A program made the translations under genes and the position numbers. From JAENVT01 sp963720775 (lineage in GTDB: Bacteria > Actinomycetota > Acidimicrobiia > Acidimicrobiales > Ilumatobacteraceae): 64,000 bases of DNA. The stretch covers positions 124,001 through 188,000 of the forward strand of contig CAVRGR010000007.1 of assembly GCA_963720775.1 (NCBI GenBank), given 5' to 3'. The notes beneath the pieces were generated by a model that did no database searches, was not told the origin of the DNA, and worked only from the letters and a program-made list of their open reading frames with translations. Below are positions 17,898 through 26,201 of this stretch, piece after piece (the first letter of the stretch is position 1; each line of letters begins with the position of its first letter).

Positions 17898-18292
17898 GCG
17901 GCGCCTTCCGCGACGCTGTCGCGCACGGCGGTTCGGTAGATCGCCTCGATCTCGTCCGATGTCAGCCCGGCAGCCCGCGCCGACCGCAGCCACGTCACCA
18001 TCGACTTGCGAAACTTCGCTTGAGCCTCCGGGTCGGTCCGCGGCAGGGTCGCCACGACGAAGGTGCCCAGGCCTGGCCGGGCCCGCACCAACCCGGCCCG
18101 CTCGAGATCGCGGTACGCCTTCAACACCGTGTTCGGGTTGATCGCTAGGCGCGCCACGACTTGCTGGGCGGTGGGTAGCTGGTCTCCCGGTTCCAGTAGC
18201 CCGAGTTGGAGGGCTTGGTTGACCTGCTGCACGAGCTGTAGATAGGTCGCCACTCCCGACGACGGGTCCAGATGAAACTCGATCACTCTCAC
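17894..18292 (-). CDS. GntR-family (YtrA subfamily) repressor
   Basis: The protein has 132 residues. It has an N-terminal winged helix (IEFHLDPSSGVATYLQLVQQ, GDQLPTAQQVVARLAINPNT, VLKAYRDLERAGLVRARPGL) and only a short helical C-terminus of about 45 residues. That is the YtrA pattern, a GntR protein lacking a ligand-binding domain. YtrA regulators repress the ABC operon they belong to, usually responding to cell-envelope antibiotics. It is first in its operon, with a promoter-operator directly upstream. Confidence 0.85.
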   Translation of the reverse strand: MRVIEFHLDPSSGVATYLQLVQQVNQALQLGLLEPGDQLPTAQQVVARLAINPNTVLKAYRDLERAGLVRARPGLGTFVVATLPRTDPEAQAKFRKSMVTWLRSARAAGLTSDEIEAIYRTAVRDSVAEGAA

Positions 18293-18298
18293 TCTTCC

Positions 18299-18344
18299 AC
18301 TAACAGATTAGTTGTATCATGCTAAGCAGTGGCGAGATTGTCAA
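18299..18344 (-). promoter_or_regulatory. GntR-ABC operon promoter and candidate operator
   Basis: Minus-strand -35 TTGACA (18,344-18,339) and -10 CATGAT (18,321-18,316) are 17 bp apart. The inverted repeat ACTAA-CAGA-TTAGT (18,299-18,312) lies just downstream of the -10, over the expected start of transcription and seven bases before the GntR ATG. The position suits autorepression. No separate ribosome-binding site fits, so the message may be nearly leaderless. Confidence 0.6.
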
Positions 18345-18476
18345 ACGATCTGTTCGGTAACGCACGGTGCCGGCACATCCGGCGCACCCGCAACCTGTCG
18401 ATCGCTGAGACTTCGCGTCGCTCAGCCGGCATCCGAAGCGACGCTTCTTTCCACCGGTGCACCACCGGTCAACGGG

Positions 18477-19016
18477 TCAGTTCCGAGGCCGCCGACGCGG
18501 CTTTGGAGCTGCGGGCGGCAGGCTCGCGACAACCGCTAGCTGTGATCGGACGACTGCCAACATGTTGATCAGTGCTTCGCGGTCGTGCTCCGACAGCGGC
18601 GCGAAAGCTGCGGCGGCCGCGGCGTGAACGGCGGGCAACATCTGGTCGACGATTGGTCTGGCGTCGTCGGTCAGGTGGATCAGGACCTTCCGGCGATCCA
18701 CGGGATGGGAATGACGTTCAACGAGCCCTCGACGCTCGAGCGTGTCGAGTAGCGATGTCATGCTGGCACTGCTCACGAGCAGGCGCCCGGCGATGACATG
18801 ACCGGCGAGCGGCTCGCCTGCTCCGTCGAGGATGGCCAGTACCTGGAATGCACTCGCCGACAGGTCTGCGACCTCTCGTCGTCGACGATCGATTTCGGCG
18901 AGCAGCGCGTCGGCGGTCCGCACGAGGTTGGCCGCAGCCTCGGCCGCCGATCTACTCGCACCAGGGAACTCCCGCTCGAAATCGGTGGGTACACGAATCG
19001 GGACGGCTTCGACCAT
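18477..19016 (-). CDS. MarR-family transcriptional regulator
   Basis: The protein has 179 residues from MVEAVPIRVPTDFEREFPGA. It has the MarR winged helix: SASAFQVLAILDGAGEPLAG, then HVIAGRLLVSSASMTSLLDT, LERRGLVERHSHPVDRRKVL (the recognition helix and wing with the DRR motif), then a dimer helix. It is divergent from the methyltransferase at 19,122 across about 105 bp that contain a small palindrome. The usual MarR logic, repression of the divergent gene relieved by a small aromatic compound, is inference. Confidence 0.85.
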   Translation of the reverse strand: MVEAVPIRVPTDFEREFPGASRSAAEAAANLVRTADALLAEIDRRRREVADLSASAFQVLAILDGAGEPLAGHVIAGRLLVSSASMTSLLDTLERRGLVERHSHPVDRRKVLIHLTDDARPIVDQMLPAVHAAAAAAFAPLSEHDREALINMLAVVRSQLAVVASLPPAAPKPRRRPRN

Positions 19017-19044
19017 GGGCTCAATATACCTCGATATCAATTAA

Positions 19045-19056
19045 CTAGACTTCTAG
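19045..19056. promoter_or_regulatory. palindrome in the MarR-methyltransferase divergent region
   Basis: CTAGA-CT-TCTAG, a perfect 5-bp inverted repeat, extends weakly on both sides. It lies in an unusually AT-rich stretch (19,022-19,075) between the divergent genes. It is a candidate MarR site; nothing else in the gap is as symmetrical. Confidence 0.4.
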
Positions 19057-19121
19057 CTACTTTTGTGGTAGCTTTCTGCTCTCGGTCCGACCGGATCGAC
19101 CCAATCCGAGGAGGCTCCGCC

Positions 19122-20129
19122 GTGGAAGCTCATCCACCATCCGTCCAGATGGTCCAGTTGCTCGCTGGGTTCCAGATGTCCCAGGCGCTGTACGTCGCAG
19201 CCAAGCTCGAGGTCGCCGATGTGATGGTCGACGGTCCCGTGCCGCTCGACCAGCTCGCATCGAAGGTCGACGCCAACCCGCTCGCCCTGTCGCGCCTGCT
19301 CCGAACGCTCTCCTCGCTGGGCGTGTTCACCGAGACCGCGCCCGAGACGTTCGGTCTCACGCCGCTCGGTGGCACCCTGGTCAGCGACCAGCCGGGCTCC
19401 ATGCGCGACCTCGCTCTCATGTGGATGGAGACCCACTACGCGCCATTTGCCGGGCTACTCGGCACGGTACGCACCGGCGACTGCGCTGCCACCGAACACT
19501 ACGAGCGGCCATTCTTCGCCTGGCTCGGCGACCAGCCCGAACACGTCGACCGCTTCAGCCGGGCGATGGCAAACCTGACCAGCGGAATCAAAGTCGGCGC
19601 GATCGCCAGCTACGACTTCAGCGGCGCTGGCACGATCGTCGATCTCGGGGCCGCCGACGGCGCCCTGCTCGCCAACATCATCTCCACCACGCCCGGCACT
19701 ACCGGAATCGCCTTCGACCTCGCCCACGTCGTCGCCGAAGCGACGGCAACGGTTCAGGGCTACGGGCTCGGCGAGCGCCTCACCACGCAGGCCGGCAACT
19801 TCTTCGACGCAGTGCCCGAAGGGGCCGACACGTACATCCTGTCAATGGTCCTCCACGACTGGAACGACGCCGACGCAACCCGGCTGCTCCGCAACATCCG
19901 CTGCGCCGCAGCGCCGGGGGCCCGCGTCCTTGCGTTCGAGCTCGTCATCCCCGCTGGCAACGGGCCACACATGTCCAAGATGATCGACCTCACCATGCTC
20001 GCCATGGTGAACGGACGAGAGCGGACCGACGCCGAGATGCGGGCACTCTTCGAGGGCGCAGGATTCGTCTACGACGCCACCGTGGCGACCCCAACACCGA
20101 TTTCGATCATCGAAGCCCACATCCCCTGA
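19122..20129 (+). CDS. O-methyltransferase (caffeate/hydroxyneurosporene type)
   Basis: The protein has 335 residues from a GTG (VEAHPPSVQMVQLLAGFQMS) preceded by CGAGGAGG; longer upstream frames lack this signal. The N-terminal dimerisation winged helix contains VPLDQLASKVDANPLALSRL. The SAM motif is TIVDLGAADGALLANI (about residue 170). The post-motif helix contains SMVLHDWNDADATRLLRNIR, with the His-Asp pair conserved in this family as catalytic base region. It likely methylates a hydroxyl of a small molecule. Divergent MarR gene is its likely regulator. Confidence 0.8.
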   Translation: MEAHPPSVQMVQLLAGFQMSQALYVAAKLEVADVMVDGPVPLDQLASKVDANPLALSRLLRTLSSLGVFTETAPETFGLTPLGGTLVSDQPGSMRDLALMWMETHYAPFAGLLGTVRTGDCAATEHYERPFFAWLGDQPEHVDRFSRAMANLTSGIKVGAIASYDFSGAGTIVDLGAADGALLANIISTTPGTTGIAFDLAHVVAEATATVQGYGLGERLTTQAGNFFDAVPEGADTYILSMVLHDWNDADATRLLRNIRCAAAPGARVLAFELVIPAGNGPHMSKMIDLTMLAMVNGRERTDAEMRALFEGAGFVYDATVATPTPISIIEAHIP

Positions 20130-20268
20130 GCCGAGTGGGAGTCGACGAACCGGCATCGGTCAGGAAAATTTGACGACGTCGGGCTACCCATCGAATCCCG
20201 CGGACCGATCTGGCGCGCAGGATCGTCGGCGGGCAGCAACTCGCGAAGAACAGGCAGCATCTCCGACG

Positions 20269-21561
20269 CTATCTGACCACCATGCACCGCCAGCGACCTC
20301 CATGATCCACTGGTCGGGTTGCACTCTGGTTGCAGTTGCGCGGCTCAGGATCCGTTGTCTGCGCCACGCAGCGCGGGGAGAGTACGACGACGAGGACGGC
20401 GACGCCGGAGAGGATCGCGCCCATTGCGAAGGCAGGGCCGGGGCCGTGGTGGTCCCACAGCCAACCGGCGGCGACGCTGGCTGGGAGCGTGAGGAATCCT
20501 CCGGTTGCGGCGAGGAGTCCGTAGGCGCCACCGCGACGCTCGGGTGGGACGAGTGCGCGGATCCATGCTTTGAGCGTGCCTTCGGACGCGGCGTAGTAGA
20601 TGCCGTAGGCGAGGAACAACACGATCACTTGCCACGCGGCTCCGGCGTATGCGAAGCCGGCGTAGACGAGTGCGTAGGAGATCCAGGCGACGATCAGCAT
20701 CGGTCGTCGCCCGTGACGGTCGGCGAAGGCGCCGAGCGGGATCGCCAGCATGGCGTAGGTGAGGTTGAACCCTGCGTATAGGACCGCGAGTTCACCCGCG
20801 GACAGTCCTGCGGACTGGGCTCGGAGCAGGAGGAGGGTGTCTGACGAGTTGGCGAGGCCGAAGACGCCGACTGCGATGGCCAGGGCGACGAACGGCTTGC
20901 CCAGAGGGATCTTGGCGTGATCGGGATCGTGCACGACAGGCGCTGTGTCGTGCACGCGTCGCAGGCACATGGCGGCGCCGATCGCTGGGATGACCGACAG
21001 ACCGAATGCGATCCGCAGGCCCGTCTCTCCGTGTCCGATGGCGAACAGCACGCCGGCAACGGCGAGCGGCCCGGCGACGGATCCGAGGGTGTCGAGCATC
21101 CGTTGCAATCCGAACGCGCGGCCAGCTGTGGTGTCCTCGGTGTCAGCGGCGACGAGGAAGTCGCGTGGGGCGTCCTTGCCGCCTTTGCCGAAGCCGTCGG
21201 CGACGCGGAGGACTCCGACCATCGGCACGGCCGTGGCGACCGCCATCAACGGGCGCGAGATCAGAGAGATTGCGTAGGAGATGCGAGTCAGTCGCCGGGG
21301 CGAGTCGCCGCGGTCGACGCGGCGACCGGTGACCAGTCGGGCGATCGTTACGCCGACCGCGAGGAGTCCCTCGATGGCACCGAGGCTGGTCCGAGATGCT
21401 GCCAGTGCTACGACCAGGAAGGTCGGCAGCAGCGGGTAGACCATCTCTTGGGCCATGCCCGACCAGAACGCAACCCAGCCGAGAAGTCGCACGTTTGACA
21501 GCGGCCGGTCGGACGTCGTTTCCGTGCCGTGCGGTCGAGGGTTCTCACTGGGCTCCGGCAC
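20269..21561 (-). CDS. MFS transporter
   Basis: The protein has 430 residues. About twelve hydrophobic helices and the MFS loop motifs are visible: GRRVDRGDSPRR after helix 2 and GAFADRHGRRPMLIVAW after helix 8. FGKGGKDAPRDFLVAADTED marks a group of actinobacterial drug or metabolite exporters of unknown substrate. The last 40 residues are polar and may include readthrough into island sequence. A single-gene unit. Confidence 0.8.
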   Translation of the reverse strand: MPEPSENPRPHGTETTSDRPLSNVRLLGWVAFWSGMAQEMVYPLLPTFLVVALAASRTSLGAIEGLLAVGVTIARLVTGRRVDRGDSPRRLTRISYAISLISRPLMAVATAVPMVGVLRVADGFGKGGKDAPRDFLVAADTEDTTAGRAFGLQRMLDTLGSVAGPLAVAGVLFAIGHGETGLRIAFGLSVIPAIGAAMCLRRVHDTAPVVHDPDHAKIPLGKPFVALAIAVGVFGLANSSDTLLLLRAQSAGLSAGELAVLYAGFNLTYAMLAIPLGAFADRHGRRPMLIVAWISYALVYAGFAYAGAAWQVIVLFLAYGIYYAASEGTLKAWIRALVPPERRGGAYGLLAATGGFLTLPASVAAGWLWDHHGPGPAFAMGAILSGVAVLVVVLSPRCVAQTTDPEPRNCNQSATRPVDHGGRWRCMVVR

Positions 21562-21617
21562 GGTCGGGACGACTCCGTATGGCTGGGTTGATGGGCGAGG
21601 CTGGCCGCGACGTTACG

Positions 21618-22174
21618 CGCCGTTCTCGCTCGGCATGGGCCAACGGCTCGGCATCGCATCCGCGTTGCTCGCCGACCCCGACGTGCTGCTCCTCGACGAA
21701 CCCGTCAACGGCCTCGACCCCGACGGCGTGCGCTGGATCCGCAACCTGCTCCGCGGTTTCGCCGACGAGGGCCGCACCGTGTTCCTGTCGTCGCACCTGA
21801 TGAGCGAGATGGCGCTCACCGCCGACCACGTCATCGTCATCGTCATCGGCCGAGGACGGCTGCTGCGCGACCAGTCGATGGCCGACTTCATCGCCAGCGC
21901 CGGGGCAACCAAGGTCCGCGTACGCTCACCGGAAGCCGCGCGCCTCGCCGACATCCTGCGCCGCCACGCCACAACGATCGACGTGATCGCCGAAGGGGTC
22001 CTCGACATCGAGGGCATGACGAGCGACGACATCGGTATCGCCGCCGCCGGCGCGCAGGTCACCCTGTTCGAGCTGACCACCCAGGCCGGGTCGCTCGAAG
22101 CGGCCTACATGGTGCTCACCGAACAAATTGTCGATTTCCACACCCACACCGTGCACGACCGGGACCACCAATGA
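21618..22174 (+). pseudogene. ABC transporter ATP-binding protein, 5' truncated (no Walker A)
   Basis: Homology starts abruptly at PFSLGMGQRLGIASALLADP and runs DVLLLDEPVNGLDPDGVRWI, TVFLSSHLMSEMALTADHV, then the C-terminal accessory domain to a stop at 22,174. The Walker A loop and the first 120 or so residues are missing; the sequence before about 21,617 is unrelated. Signature, Walker B and switch His remain, but the protein could not hydrolyse ATP as usual. A truncation by recombination at the left is most likely. The permease overlaps it by ATGA. Confidence 0.75.
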
Positions 22175-22989
22175 GCGTCACGGCCCCCAAGCCGCCGACG
22201 CGTCAGCGCGTCGTCGAGTCACAACCCGTGACCGTCCGCCGAGCCGTCGTCTCCGAATGGGTCAAGTTCCGCACCCTTCGGTCGAGCGCATTCATGCTCG
22301 CCGGCGCCTGCATCGGCATGGTCGCCATCGCAATGATCGTCGGCTGGAACACCCGCACGATCAGCGCCGCGCTCGACCCCGAGGACATCGTCTCCTCCGC
22401 CGTGCTGCTGGGCTACTACCTCGGCCAGCTGCTCATCGGAGCGCTGGGCGTCCTGTTCGTGTCCGGCGAGTACAGCACCGGCATGATCCGCTCCACCATG
22501 TCCGCAGTACCACGGCGGACACCCGCGCTCATCGCCAAGACCATCGTCTTCGTCACTGTCACATTCGTCACGATCATCCCCGCCTGCGTCATCGCGTTCG
22601 TCAGCGGCCAAGCCATCATCAGTCACTCGCGCACCGGCTACTCCCTCGGCGACCCGGGAGTCCTGCGCCTCGTCCTCGGCACCGGCCTCTATCTCGTGTG
22701 CATCGGTCTCATCGGCGCGGCCTGCGGATGGCTGGTCCGCAACACCCCCGGCGCACTCGTCACGTACTTTGCGATCATCCTTGTCCTGCCCGGAATCTTC
22801 GGCAACGTGCTCGGCAACTGGGGCAAGGACATCGCCCAGTACTTCCCCAGCGAGGCCGGCCGCAGCTTCGTGTCCAGCCTGAAACTCCCGTACACCCTCA
22901 GCACTTGGGCCGGATTCACCGTGCTCATCGCATCGGTGGTGATCGGACTCGTCTTGTCAGGCCTCTCGCTCCGCACACGCGACATCTAA
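22171..22989 (+). CDS. ABC-2 type permease, orphaned by the truncated ATPase
   Basis: The protein has 272 residues. SEWVKFRTLRSSAFMLAGAC is the standard N-terminal motif of actinobacterial ABC-2 permeases, and GVLFVSGEYSTGMIRSTMSA the conserved loop before the EYS...R helix. Six membrane spans. The gene is intact, but its own ATPase partner lacks the nucleotide-binding loop, so function would need another ATPase. Confidence 0.8.
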   Translation: MSVTAPKPPTRQRVVESQPVTVRRAVVSEWVKFRTLRSSAFMLAGACIGMVAIAMIVGWNTRTISAALDPEDIVSSAVLLGYYLGQLLIGALGVLFVSGEYSTGMIRSTMSAVPRRTPALIAKTIVFVTVTFVTIIPACVIAFVSGQAIISHSRTGYSLGDPGVLRLVLGTGLYLVCIGLIGAACGWLVRNTPGALVTYFAIILVLPGIFGNVLGNWGKDIAQYFPSEAGRSFVSSLKLPYTLSTWAGFTVLIASVVIGLVLSGLSLRTRDI

Positions 22990-23241
22990 CAACCCGGCAA
23001 CGGGCGCGCTCACGGCGAACACGCACCGGCCCAGTGTCGACGATCGGGTTCTCGACCTTCAGCGTGTCGACACCGCTCCGAGCCGGCTGTTCTCGTCAGC
23101 GTCGATGAGCCGCTGGCCGATCCCGTCGTACGAGCATCATGCCCTTCAACTGGGCCGACGACAAACATGTCCCGACGAAGGCTGACGAGTGCAGCCGCAC
23201 GCCGACGAGCGCCTATGGCATCGCCTACGGAAACTGTGGTG
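22990..23241. other. gene-free stretch
   Basis: From the permease stop to the TTGACA triplet at 23,242 I see no convincing reading frame with family character, no RNA gene and no strong hairpin. Short GC-rich direct repeats (GCCGACGA) occur. It resembles the non-coding ends of segment B. Confidence 0.4.
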
Positions 23242-23276
23242 TTGACACATGGTGTTGACAAACCGTTGACAAGGCC
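23242..23276 (+). repeat. TTGACA direct-repeat motif, three copies
   Basis: TTGACA occurs at 23,242, 23,255 and 23,266. The last two lie in TTGACAAACCGTTGACA, an 11-bp period. The flank CAAGGC matches the right-end motif of segment B (41,567, flank CAAGCG). No tRNA-derived repeat follows, so this may be the relic of a lost element end. Confidence 0.55.
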
Positions 23277-23393
23277 TGAGCCGAGAGCCTCACGCTGGAC
23301 GTCCCACGGTCTGGATGCCCCACGCCGGCATCGTGACAGATGACGCCGCCGTCGAGAAGATCACCGCGACCGGGCTCGTCCTGAACTTCCAAC

Positions 23394-23439
23394 TTGACGC
23401 AACTCACTGGTTGCCATATTATGGCAACTGTTCAGTTGC
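23394..23439 (+). promoter_or_regulatory. promoter of SRPBCC-SRPBCC-ArsR operon with two overlapping palindromes
   Basis: -35 TTGACG (23,394-23,399) and -10 TATTAT (23,417-23,422) have 17-bp spacing. A perfect palindrome GTTGCCATA-T-TATGGCAAC (23,410-23,428) is centred on the -10. A second, GCAACTG-TT-CAGTTGC (23,424-23,439), overlaps it over the transcription start. The ArsR-type gene at the end of the operon is the obvious ligand-responsive repressor. Confidence 0.75.
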
Positions 23440-23471
23440 ATCACCCGATGCGTGACGAGAGGATTCAGACC

Positions 23472-23954
23472 ATGACCACGACGACCACCAACTACCGCAC
23501 GACCATCCGGATCAACGCCCCCGCCGAGACCGTGTTCGACGCGATCACCACCCCCGAGACGCTCGCTGCCTGGTGGAGCCCGGTTACCGGCTTGGGCCTC
23601 ACCGGTGGTGACCTGCGCTTTCCGATGGTGGCGGAACAGCCACCGCTGCTCATCCACGTCGACGAGGCGAGCCGCCCGACGACCGTCCGCTGGACGGTTG
23701 TCGAGTGCACCTTCATGAAGGACTGGGAGGCGACGCAGCCGACTTTCACGATCACCCCGATCGACGCGGATGCGTGCGAGCTGACCTTCGAACACGTCGG
23801 CTTGAACGATGAGCTCGAGTGCAAGGACATGTGCAGCCGCAGCTGGGATCACTTCGTGCGCACCAGCCTGCGCGAACTCGTCGAGGGCGGCCCGGGCGCC
23901 CCCAACCGCAGCCCGCGGGACCTGGCCCGCCGGGCGGCCGAAGAGGGTGCCTGA
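23472..23954 (+). CDS. SRPBCC (AHSA1-like) domain protein
   Basis: The protein has 160 residues from MTTTTTNYRTTIRINAPAET; GAGAGGA lies ten bases upstream. It has the START/AHSA1 fold pattern: INAPAETVFDAITTPETLAA, WWSPVTGLG, a central beta-sheet, and a C-terminal helix DHFVRTSLRELVEGG. Members bind a hydrophobic ligand in a helix-grip pocket, or aid other enzymes. First gene of a three-gene operon with a second SRPBCC protein and an ArsR regulator, a common combination in actinobacteria. Confidence 0.8.
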   Translation: MTTTTTNYRTTIRINAPAETVFDAITTPETLAAWWSPVTGLGLTGGDLRFPMVAEQPPLLIHVDEASRPTTVRWTVVECTFMKDWEATQPTFTITPIDADACELTFEHVGLNDELECKDMCSRSWDHFVRTSLRELVEGGPGAPNRSPRDLARRAAEEGA

Positions 23955-24027
23955 ACATGCGCCTGCATGGGGCGGCTCGGACCGCGCGACCGCCCCATGG
24001 CACACTCGTCATACCGAGGAGGAGGCA

Positions 24028-24459
24028 ATGACGTTCCCCGATCGCATCGAACGCACCATCCGCTTGGAGCGCCCGCCCCGCGAGGTGTGGTCGGCGCTCA
24101 CCACCGCTGACGGGCTGAGCGCCTGGTTCGGTGAACGGGCCACGATCGACCTGCGACCGGGCGGCGCGGCCTCGATGACCTTCGCCGGCGGCATGACCGT
24201 CGAGATGCGCGTCGAACGCGTCGAGGAACCGAACGTGTTTGCCTACACGTGGCGCCTGCCGGACCTCCCCGACGACGACCCCCGTCGCACCTACGTCGAG
24301 TTCACACTCGAACCTGAACAGGCCGGCACCGTGCTGCGCGTGGTCGAGACCGGTTTCGCCCAACTGCCCCTCGACACTCGCAACGACACCTACGACTCGC
24401 ACAGCGAGGGCTGGTCACGGGAGCTCGCCGAGTTGGCGGACCACCTCGATGGCGCCTGA
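24028..24459 (+). CDS. SRPBCC (AHSA1-like) domain protein, second
   Basis: The protein has 143 residues from MTFPDRIERTIRLERPPREV with a strong GAGGAGG ribosome-binding site. It has the AHSA1 pattern WSALTTADGLSAWFGERATI, then EEPNVFAYTWRL, then GTVLRVVETGFAQLP and a C-terminal helix WSRELAELADHL. It overlaps the ArsR start by 11 bases, so the two should be made together. Such pairs typically respond to or act on small hydrophobic compounds; the ligand is unknown. Confidence 0.85.
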   Translation: MTFPDRIERTIRLERPPREVWSALTTADGLSAWFGERATIDLRPGGAASMTFAGGMTVEMRVERVEEPNVFAYTWRLPDLPDDDPRRTYVEFTLEPEQAGTVLRVVETGFAQLPLDTRNDTYDSHSEGWSRELAELADHLDGA

Positions 24460-24781
24460 CATCGAGGCCGTGGCCGAGCAGGTCTTCGTCGCCCTGGCCG
24501 ACCCGACCCGCCGCGCCATCCTCGCCGCTCTCGCCGCCGACGGCCCGGCAACCGTCGGCGACCTCGCAACGCGCCTGCCGATCACCCGCCAGGCGATCGC
24601 CAAGCACCTCGCCCTCATGACCGACGCTGGCCTCGTAACTCCCGAACCGGGCGAGCGCCGCCGGGTCCGCTACCGGCTGCGCTCCGCACCCGTGCAGCTC
24701 GCCCAACAGTTCCTCGCCGCGCTCGCCCACCAATGGGACGACCGACTCGACGCCCTGCAACGACACCTCACCGGAACCTGA
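24449..24781 (+). CDS. ArsR-family transcriptional regulator
   Basis: The protein has 110 residues. It has the ArsR winged helix: VFVALADPTRRAILAALAAD, ATVGDLATRLPITRQAIAKH, LALMTDAGLVTPEPGERRRV. No cysteine cluster is present, so metal sensing of the SmtB or ArsR kind is unlikely. It is the last gene of the SRPBCC operon and probably represses it through the palindromes at 23,410-23,439. Confidence 0.85.
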   Translation: MAPDIEAVAEQVFVALADPTRRAILAALAADGPATVGDLATRLPITRQAIAKHLALMTDAGLVTPEPGERRRVRYRLRSAPVQLAQQFLAALAHQWDDRLDALQRHLTGT

Positions 24782-25029
24782 CGCCGCCACCGAAATCCCC
24801 TCGACGACTGCAGACCGTCTCCACGAAGCGCCGTGGGTCGACCTTCGGGTCATCAAATCGATGGTTCCAGCGTCAACGCTCGCCGTTGGAGTCGGGGTTG
24901 CCACTTGGTTGCGATGCGGCGGAGGGAACGCGGCGAGACCGGGCAGGCAAGGCCTGTCAGTTTGCTCATCAGCTCCGAGCAGATCGGCCGAGGAAGGCGG
25001 AGAGTCGGTCGGTCGTGAGTCAGATTCGC
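24782..25029. other. gene-free stretch
   Basis: Between the ArsR stop and the TTGACA pair I find no reading frame with recognisable character. GTCAACGCTCGCCGTTGG-like short symmetrical pieces occur. I see no tRNA fragment here, although the spacing in segment B would predict one near 24,865-24,910. Confidence 0.4.
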
Positions 25030-25050
25030 GTTGACAAACCGTTGACAGGG
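25030..25050 (+). repeat. TTGACA direct-repeat motif (left-end type)
   Basis: TTGACA at 25,031 and 25,042 (11-bp period). The surroundings GATTCGC before, CAGGGCCCG after, then GTACCCACC and GCAGACGA, match the left end of segment B at 39,331-39,402 over about 75 bp. It is a second copy of that element end, without its tRNA repeat. Confidence 0.6.
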
Positions 25051-25151
25051 CCCGTGAGGCTGTACCCACCCGCGCCGACGAACGCAGACGACGGATACCC
25101 GCCCGGGATGCACGGAGTCGCCAAAGGCCACCGGCGCGACTCGGCGCGGCG

Positions 25152-25430
25152 TTACTGCTGGCTGATTCCGGCGCCGTCGATGAGGACGAATGCCATCTTG
25201 CAATCTCGGTTGGTGCGGTTGGACCACGAATGGTTGGTGGCTCGTTGGATGAGCACATCGCCCTTCTTCATCAGCGTTTCGCCCTCGTCCATCATCGCCC
25301 AGATCTCGCCCTCGAGGACGATGGCGTAATCGAGGGTCTGTGTGGTGTGGAAGAAGAAGTGGCGGTCGCTCGGCGGTTGGTGGTCCGTGTCGGGGACGAT
25401 CGTGGCGAGAAAGCTTCGCGCGCCCCATCC
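25152..25430 (-). pseudogene. cupin-domain protein, 5' truncated
   Basis: The minus-strand frame shows GARSFLATIVPDTDH, TTQTLDYAIVLEGEIWAMMD, GETLMKKGDVLIQRATNHSW, KMAFVLIDG: the two cupin motifs of a small single-domain cupin family. The frame stays open to 25,526, but the added N-terminus is Pro/Arg-rich and unlike the usual 70-residue leader, so the gene probably lost its start. Metal-binding His residues are reduced in number. Confidence 0.55.
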
Positions 25431-25572
25431 AGCCCCCGGCCGCGGGCCGGGGCGCGTACCCCGATCCGTCCCACGGCCGGCCGTATGGGGCACCCCGGCC
25501 TTTGGGCTGCTCGGCGGACGACGCATCTAGGATCTCGTCGGGTGAGGCATTTGTGAGACGAGATGGGGGTCG

Positions 25573-26022
25573 ATGATTTTCTACGAAGATGTCACCCCGG
25601 GCGACACCATGACGAGCCCGACCATCACCGTTGACCGCGACGAGATGGTGGCGTTCGCCAAGCGCTGGGACCCTCTCCCTATCCACGTCGACGAGGCGGT
25701 TGCGCAAGCCGTTGCCGGCGGGCTCACCGCCCCCGGCCTGTACGTGCTCGCTCTCAAGCAACAGCTCATCCACCAGCTCCCCGATCACGCCGTCATCGCG
25801 TCCTTCGGTTACGACGAAGTGCGTTTCCATGAGCCGGTACGACCCAACGACACGTTGCACCTGGTTTATGAATGGCTGGATCGACGCGACTCCACGTCCA
25901 AGCCCGATCGAGGCGTCGTGACCGTACGGTTGTCGCTCATCAACCAAGCCGGAACGACAGTCATGAGCCACCTCGACACCATTCTCATGCGGCGCGCAAC
26001 GCCACCCGTACCCAGCGAGTAG
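25573..26022 (+). CDS. MaoC-like (hot-dog fold) dehydratase
   Basis: The protein has 149 residues. FYEDVTPGDTMTSPTITVDR, then EMVAFAKRWDPLPIHVDEAV (the D-x-P-H-x-D hydratase motif region), then APGLYVLALKQQL. This is the R-hydratase fold acting on acyl-CoA or acyl-ACP enoyl groups. The aspartate-histidine pair appears as DPLPIHVD, conserved. It stands alone and its substrate is unknown. Confidence 0.8.
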   Translation: MIFYEDVTPGDTMTSPTITVDRDEMVAFAKRWDPLPIHVDEAVAQAVAGGLTAPGLYVLALKQQLIHQLPDHAVIASFGYDEVRFHEPVRPNDTLHLVYEWLDRRDSTSKPDRGVVTVRLSLINQAGTTVMSHLDTILMRRATPPVPSE

Positions 26023-26201
26023 AACACCGCAGATCTGCCGGTCTCCGGAAACAGCTCGGTCAGCGGAGCATGCCGTCGGTAAAACATGCTCTGGAAAGAC
26101 GAGCGCGAAACGTCGCGGACCCGGCCATTGAAGCTATCCCGTGGAGTCTTGCGCGATCGGCCGTTCGCTCAATGGGTTCGTGATCTGTGATCATCTTCGC
26201 C

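Noticed and set aside
25031..25070. TTGACA as a -35 promoter element in the repeated motif
   Set aside because: No fitting -10 at 16-19 bp in either left-end copy, and two TTGACA at an 11-bp period do not suit a promoter; a protein-binding repeat fits better.
24853..25971. 372-codon minus-strand frame across the cupin remnant and MaoC gene
   Set aside because: It runs antisense to the MaoC gene in a different frame from the cupin motifs; no domain pattern.
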